9,538 nucleotides of DNA, taken from the NCBI GenBank assembly GCA_903832395.1, contig CAILBF010000027.1, positions 1 through 9,538 on the forward strand. The letters are read 5' to 3'. This document shows, one piece after another, positions 6,493-9,538 of this stretch. Under the pieces are notes generated by a model. The model saw nothing but the letters and a program-made list of their open reading frames with translations. It made no database searches and had not been told where the DNA came from. The stretch's first letter is position 1; the number at the start of each line of letters is the position of its first letter. The DNA comes from an uncultured Actinomycetes bacterium. Lineage in GTDB: Bacteria > Actinomycetota > Actinomycetes > Nanopelagicales > Nanopelagicaceae. The translations under genes were made by a program, and so were the position numbers.

Positions 6493-6828
6493 TTATTTTC
6501 TAAAAGAAAGATCGACCTTTTTCATTTCGGCAACTAATACTCTGATTGCATTTGGCCCCATGCCATCAAGCTCTTTAATCGCAGCCAGTGAGGTTTTACG
6601 CAAGTCACTCAATTGGAATAGCCCATCATCGATTAATGCACGCCGGGCAGGCGCAGCTAAACCTAATTCGCGCCACGCCATATCCACGCTTTCATAAGCA
6701 TCGAGTACAACATCACTATTGGTCGCAGTTAATTCCTTTTTAGCTTTTTTCTCAGCGCGATTTGCGGCGCCAGCACGCTTAGCTTCTGCAGCAAGCTTTT
6801 TAATTTTTGCTGGTGATTGTTTAGCCAT
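6493..6828 (-). CDS. Basic-tailed helix-hairpin-helix / RNA polymerase alpha-CTD-like protein
   Basis: This 111-residue protein has two parts. Residues 1-34 are strongly basic and Ala/Lys-rich (AKIKKLAAEAKRAGAANRAEKKAKK), likely a helical nucleic-acid-binding tail. Residues about 55-104 look like the C-terminal domain of RNA polymerase alpha: LGLAAPARRALIDDGLFQLSDL, then the hairpin IKELDGMGPNAIRVLVAEM. In alpha the same fold (two helix-hairpin-helix motifs) contacts DNA and activators. A DNA-binding, nucleoid-associated or regulatory role is likely, but no named family is assigned. The ATG at 6828 has GGAAA about 8 nt upstream, and the nearest copy of the 16-bp repeat array begins 12 bp before the start. 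It converges with the thioredoxin-like gene, stop to stop, with one base between. Confidence 0.82.
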   Translation of the reverse strand: MAKQSPAKIKKLAAEAKRAGAANRAEKKAKKELTATNSDVVLDAYESVDMAWRELGLAAPARRALIDDGLFQLSDLRKTSLAAIKELDGMGPNAIRVLVAEMKKVDLSFRK

Positions 6829-6840
6829 GAATTAATTTCC

Positions 6841-6919
6841 ATTCCTCACGAAAAAGATTCCTCACGAAATATATTCCTCTCGAAAAAGATTTCTCACGAA
6901 AAGATTTCTCACGAAAATA
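6841..6919. repeat. Array of five tandem ~16-bp repeats upstream of the HhH protein gene
   Basis: Copies begin at 6841, 6857, 6873, 6889 and 6904, with consensus ATTCCTCACGAAAAAG. Units are 16, 16, 16, 15 and about 16 bp, with substitutions such as CTCTCG in the third and ATTTCTC in the last two. A sixth diverged copy (TTCACGAAAAAG) lies apart at 6986-6997. On the minus strand the unit reads CTTTTTCGTGAGGAAT, so a transcript for the HhH protein would carry repeated GTGAGGAAT. The period is not a multiple of three, so the array is non-coding. It could be a set of protein-binding sites between divergent genes or a replication-slippage product. Confidence 0.85.
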
Positions 6920-7045
6920 AATTTAGCGGCACGCTCAAGGAGTTTTGGCATAAACCTCACTGGGGGGTTACCCTAGCGTTAGGTAGTTCACGAAAAAGTG
7001 AATTTACATTCATCCAAGTTTCCTTCTAAATCATTTGAGGTCAAT

Positions 7046-7726
7046 ATGTTTAAAGCCTTTTCCCGTTCTACATCCATTCGTATTGTAACTGCGACATCCT
7101 TAATTGGCCTTTTTCTTCTAAGCGGTGGCGTACCTGCACAGGCAGTCGATGTAACCATGGGGTCAACTACAGTCAGCATCACGACCGATAACTTAATGTG
7201 CGAAGAGGGCGGGAAGTGCCTTATCGGCGATACAGGCCCTGGCGGCGGAGTGGTTTTTTATATCCTTGATTCCACAGTTAAATCACGCTGGCATTATTTA
7301 GAAGCCGCTCCAGATTCATGGAATCACGGCAAAGCGGATCCTGGCAGCCTTTGGTGCTCAAACAATAATGTTTTCGTAAAGGCATTGAACACTGGCACAA
7401 CACCAACGACTTCAAACACGAGCGCCTTAATGGGTGCAGGTGCAAAAAATACATTGGGAATGCTTGGAACTTGCGCAACAGGAGCTGCAAATTTAGCTGC
7501 TGCATATACAGGTGGCGGAAAGTCTGACTGGTATTTACCTTCACAAGTAGAGCTCAATCAAATGTTCAAAAATAGAGCCGCAATTGGAGTCTTCGTATCG
7601 GGAGCTTATTGGTCCTCAACTGAAGTTGCTGCTAACTATGGTCGGAGCGAAGGCTTCAATAATGGTGTGCAGTCATTTACTACTAAAACTACGTGCGCGC
7701 ATGTTCGCCCGATTAGAGCCTTTTAG
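7046..7726 (+). CDS. Secreted DUF1566-like (Lcl C-terminal) protein
   Basis: The ATG at 7046 has GAGG 5 nt upstream and gives 226 residues. An in-frame GTG at 6998 would put 16 extra residues in front of the signal peptide and is less likely. Residues 1-33 are a Sec signal: FKAFSRSTSIR, a hydrophobic core, and GGVPAQA as the cleavage site. The mature part has GDTGPGGGVVFYI (61-73), YLEAAPDSW (85-93), SDWYLPSQVELNQMF (160-174), YWSSTEV (188-194) and the terminal VRPIRAF. These are the hallmarks of DUF1566/Lcl-type domains of surface or secreted proteins with a C-type-lectin-like look. Five Cys lie in the mature part (52, 58, 104, 143, 217), allowing disulfides. The ligand is unknown; a cell-surface binding role is inferred. 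The next gene also encodes a secreted protein on the same strand. Confidence 0.83.
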   Translation: MFKAFSRSTSIRIVTATSLIGLFLLSGGVPAQAVDVTMGSTTVSITTDNLMCEEGGKCLIGDTGPGGGVVFYILDSTVKSRWHYLEAAPDSWNHGKADPGSLWCSNNNVFVKALNTGTTPTTSNTSALMGAGAKNTLGMLGTCATGAANLAAAYTGGGKSDWYLPSQVELNQMFKNRAAIGVFVSGAYWSSTEVAANYGRSEGFNNGVQSFTTKTTCAHVRPIRAF

Positions 7727-7795
7727 TTAAAAGTTTAAGAGGTGCCAGCGTGGAAGTTTGAACCGCCGGCAATCAATAACGAGTACGCTGAACAT

Positions 7796-8338
7796 ATGCG
7801 AAAAATAAGCGTAATCGCTTTAACTTCTTTACTGGCACTAGCCCTATTAACTTCTACCAGCCCTGCTATGGCAGCAGGTTCTAGTAATCCTTATCTAGAT
7901 GCCCAAGCTGGATTGAGTTATCAAGTTTGGCAGCCAGCAACCACCGGGGACTTGCTTCTGCGATCATTTAAATTGCTTACCTGTGGAACCAATAAAGATA
8001 AGTGGTTAGCGGCCATTTATGGAGAAGATCGCTCTATACAATTTTTAGAAACCGATGCCGCAGTCAAATGTTCGAATCCAGGTCTAGGAGTCAAAGTTGC
8101 TACAGCGACGATAAACGGCGCCAAGGCCACAATTGTCGCCTTCTGCGACCCTGCAAATGCCAAGCAGTGGAAGAACTGCAAAACTTCCGATATTCATAAC
8201 TATGGCGGCTATGCAATGTGGAACACAAAGGCAACCAAACTCTTGCATGCAACGACAGTCGAGGTTTTAGTATCAGGTCTTGCTTATGCTGATTTGCTAA
8301 AAATTTCTCGTGCAATGAAACCAGTGATTAAGCAGTAA
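7796..8338 (+). CDS. Secreted protein of unknown function with four cysteines
   Basis: The ATG at 7796 gives 180 residues beginning with a clear signal peptide: MRKIS, a hydrophobic core ALTSLLALALL and cleavage near SPAMAA (residues 22-27). An in-frame GTG at 7742 would place 18 charged residues ahead of this signal, so the later start is preferred, though its ribosome binding site is weak. The mature part has four Cys (63, 92, 117, 128), enough for two disulfides, and no recognised domain. Notable stretches are SFKLLTCGTNKDKWLAAIYGE and the C-terminal VLVSGLAYADLLKISRAMK. It is exported, but whether released or held at the envelope is not clear. It lies 69 bp after the DUF1566-like gene on the same strand, with no strong terminator between, so co-transcription is possible. 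The tRNA-Leu gene converges on its 3' end. Confidence 0.72.
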   Translation: MRKISVIALTSLLALALLTSTSPAMAAGSSNPYLDAQAGLSYQVWQPATTGDLLLRSFKLLTCGTNKDKWLAAIYGEDRSIQFLETDAAVKCSNPGLGVKVATATINGAKATIVAFCDPANAKQWKNCKTSDIHNYGGYAMWNTKATKLLHATTVEVLVSGLAYADLLKISRAMKPVIKQ

Positions 8339-8352
8339 TTTTGCCTCTAGTG

Positions 8353-8433
8353 TGCGGGAGAAGGGACTTGAACCCTCACGTCCGAAGACACAGGTTCCTA
8401 AGACCTGCGTGTCTGCCATTTCACCACTCCCGC
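8353..8433 (-). tRNA. tRNA-Leu with anticodon UAG
   Basis: On the minus strand, the acceptor arm GCGGGAG (8427-8433) pairs with CTCCCGC (8354-8360) and the discriminator is A. The anticodon stem CAGGT/ACCTG encloses the loop CTTAGGA, giving anticodon UAG, which reads CUA and other CUN leucine codons. The long variable arm (GTCTTCGGAC) is typical of class II leucine tRNA, and the T arm shows GGGTTCAAGTCCC. CCA is not encoded. The gene points toward the unknown secreted protein and away from xylA. Confidence 0.95.
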
Positions 8434-8490
8434 GAAACCCACCCAAAAGCGGCTAGCACTCTTGAATGGATAGGTTGCGAGTTTAGAGGT

Positions 8491-8518
8491 AAATTAGCGA
8501 TGTACCAAACGGAGCCAA
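8491..8518 (-). promoter_or_regulatory. Candidate promoter of the tRNA-Leu gene
   Basis: On the minus strand, TTGGCT (complement of 8513-8518) and TAATTT (complement of 8491-8496) are spaced by 16 bp, about 58 bp upstream of the mature tRNA 5' end. The -35 hexamer is identical to the one proposed for the rhodopsin gene. It lies in the 113-bp gap shared with xylA. Eye call only. Confidence 0.3.
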
Positions 8519-8546
8519 CGCACGTGAAATTGAAAGGCATAACACC

Positions 8547-9538
8547 ATGTCATTAACACCAACTCCTGCAGATAAGTTCACTTTCGGTCTTTGGACCGTT
8601 GGCTGGCAGGCCCGCGATCCCTTCGGTGATGCAACTCGTGGGGTCTTAGACCCAGTTCGCACCGTGAATGAGCTCGCAGCGCGCGGCGCTCATGGTGTGA
8701 CGTTCCACGATGATGATTTGATTCCATTTGGAAGTGATGAGGGTGCACGCCGCACACATATAGATCGCTTTAAAAAAGCTCTTGCCGAGACTGGCATGAA
8801 AGTGCCAATGGCGACCACAAATTTATTCACGCACCCAGTATTTAAAGATGGTGCATTCACATCCAACGATAAAGATATTCGCCGTTTTGCTCTGCGCAAA
8901 GTAATGAAAAATATAGAGCTCGCAGTTGAGCTCGGCGCAAAGACTTATGTGTGCTGGGGCGGTCGCGAAGGCGCCGAATCCGATGGCGCAAAAGATGCCT
9001 ACGTTGCCCTCGATCGTTTTCGCGAGGCTTTCAATACCTTAGGTGAGTTCGTAACCGATAATGGTTATGACATTAAGTTTGCAATCGAACCTAAACCTAA
9101 TGAGCCTCGCGGCGATATTTTCTTGCCAACAATTGGCCACGCACTTGCATTTATTTATACTCTTGATCGACCTGAGCTCGTGGGGTTGAATCCAGAGGTA
9201 GGCCACGAACAAATGGCTGGACTTAACTTTGTTCATGGAATTGCACAGGCGTTATGGCAGAAGAAGTTGTATCACATTGATTTAAATGGCCAGCATGGTC
9301 CAAAGTTTGATCAAGATTTAGTCTTTGGTCATGGAGACCTTAAGTCGGCATTTTTCCTCGTTGATTTGCTTGAGCGCTATAAGTACGACGGGCCAAAGCA
9401 CTTTGATTACAAGCCAGGGCGTACTGAAAACGACAAGGGCGTCTGGGAGTCAGCAACGGCCAATATGCGTACTTATTTAGCACTTAAAGAGCGCGCATTG
9501 GCCTTCCGTGCCGACCCTCGAGTTATTGCAGCAATGGC
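8547..9538 (+). CDS. xylA: Xylose isomerase, C-terminus cut by window edge
   Basis: The frame is open from an ATG at 8547 to the edge, giving 330 residues of a family usually about 388 long. The reaction is D-xylose to D-xylulose (and glucose to fructose in vitro), the first step of pentose use through the isomerase route. It matches the actinobacterial (Streptomyces) class I enzyme with the same numbering: Trp16 and Trp137 in the substrate pocket; His54 and Asp57 (VTFHDDDLIPFG); Glu181 and Lys183 (AIEPKPNEPRGD); Glu217 and His220 (NPEVGHEQMAG); Asp245 (IDLNGQ); Asp255 and Asp257 (DQDL); and Asp287 (HFDYKP). These cover both metal sites, so the enzyme should be active. The tetramer works in the cytoplasm. 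AAAGG lies about 9 nt before the ATG, and the start aligns with family N-termini. It is divergent from the tRNA-Leu gene; no xylulokinase or regulator is visible before the edge. Confidence 0.97.
   Translation, partial: MSLTPTPADKFTFGLWTVGWQARDPFGDATRGVLDPVRTVNELAARGAHGVTFHDDDLIPFGSDEGARRTHIDRFKKALAETGMKVPMATTNLFTHPVFKDGAFTSNDKDIRRFALRKVMKNIELAVELGAKTYVCWGGREGAESDGAKDAYVALDRFREAFNTLGEFVTDNGYDIKFAIEPKPNEPRGDIFLPTIGHALAFIYTLDRPELVGLNPEVGHEQMAGLNFVHGIAQALWQKKLYHIDLNGQHGPKFDQDLVFGHGDLKSAFFLVDLLERYKYDGPKHFDYKPGRTENDKGVWESATANMRTYLALKERALAFRADPRVIAAM

Noticed and set aside
6841..6919. CRISPR array
   Set aside because: Repeats are only about 16 bp, directly adjacent with no spacers, and no cas genes are visible.
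6998..7045. Upstream GTG start for the DUF1566-like protein
   Set aside because: It would add 16 residues before a clear signal peptide, and the downstream ATG at 7046 has GAGG at ideal spacing.
7742..7795. Upstream GTG start for the four-Cys secreted protein
   Set aside because: The extra 18 charged residues would precede the signal peptide, and the purine stretch overlaps the GTG rather than lying upstream at normal spacing.
8500..8556. Short leader peptide before xylA (ATG at 8500)
   Set aside because: It has no ribosome binding site and overlaps the xylA start in another frame; nothing supports translation.

Overview
The window looks like chromosome from a planktonic freshwater actinobacterium, most likely the acI / Nanopelagicales group. 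Three things suggest this: an actinorhodopsin-type proton pump, a xylose isomerase that follows the Streptomyces enzymes residue for residue through the active site, and compact, moderately AT-rich DNA with short intergenic gaps. GC content was judged by eye, not computed. No phage, transposon or CRISPR signal is visible, and no gap between genes exceeds about 220 bases.

Left part (1-2199): a hemolysin III / PAQR-like membrane protein runs off the left edge on the minus strand, divergent from a DUF885-family zinc-peptidase-like gene. Middle-left (2200-3540): the actinorhodopsin is a single-gene unit with a hairpin just before its ribosome binding site and a strong intrinsic terminator after it. 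A small unknown membrane protein follows.

Centre (3544-6491): a MetY-type O-acetylhomoserine sulfhydrylase is followed by a three-gene cluster: a 47-residue peptide with eight cysteines (very strong ribosome binding site), an ArsP/DUF318 permease with the TPFCSCS signature, and a small CxxC thioredoxin-like protein. The candidate promoter of this cluster sits inside a 9-bp inverted repeat. Together the three genes look like a thiol-based metal or metalloid (possibly organoarsenical) binding, export and redox unit. The cysteine-rich peptide is the most novel element here.

Right part (6493-9538): a minus-strand protein combines a Lys/Ala-rich tail with a helix-hairpin-helix / alpha-CTD-like domain. 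Upstream of it lies an array of five tandem ~16-bp repeats. Two secreted proteins follow (one DUF1566-like, one unknown), then a tRNA-Leu(UAG) on the minus strand and xylA, which is cut by the right edge.

Physiologically the set fits a light-assisted heterotroph: proton pumping by rhodopsin, pentose use through XylA, sulfur assimilation into homocysteine, peptide turnover and soft-metal detoxification. Promoter and operator calls are read by eye and are weak unless stated.
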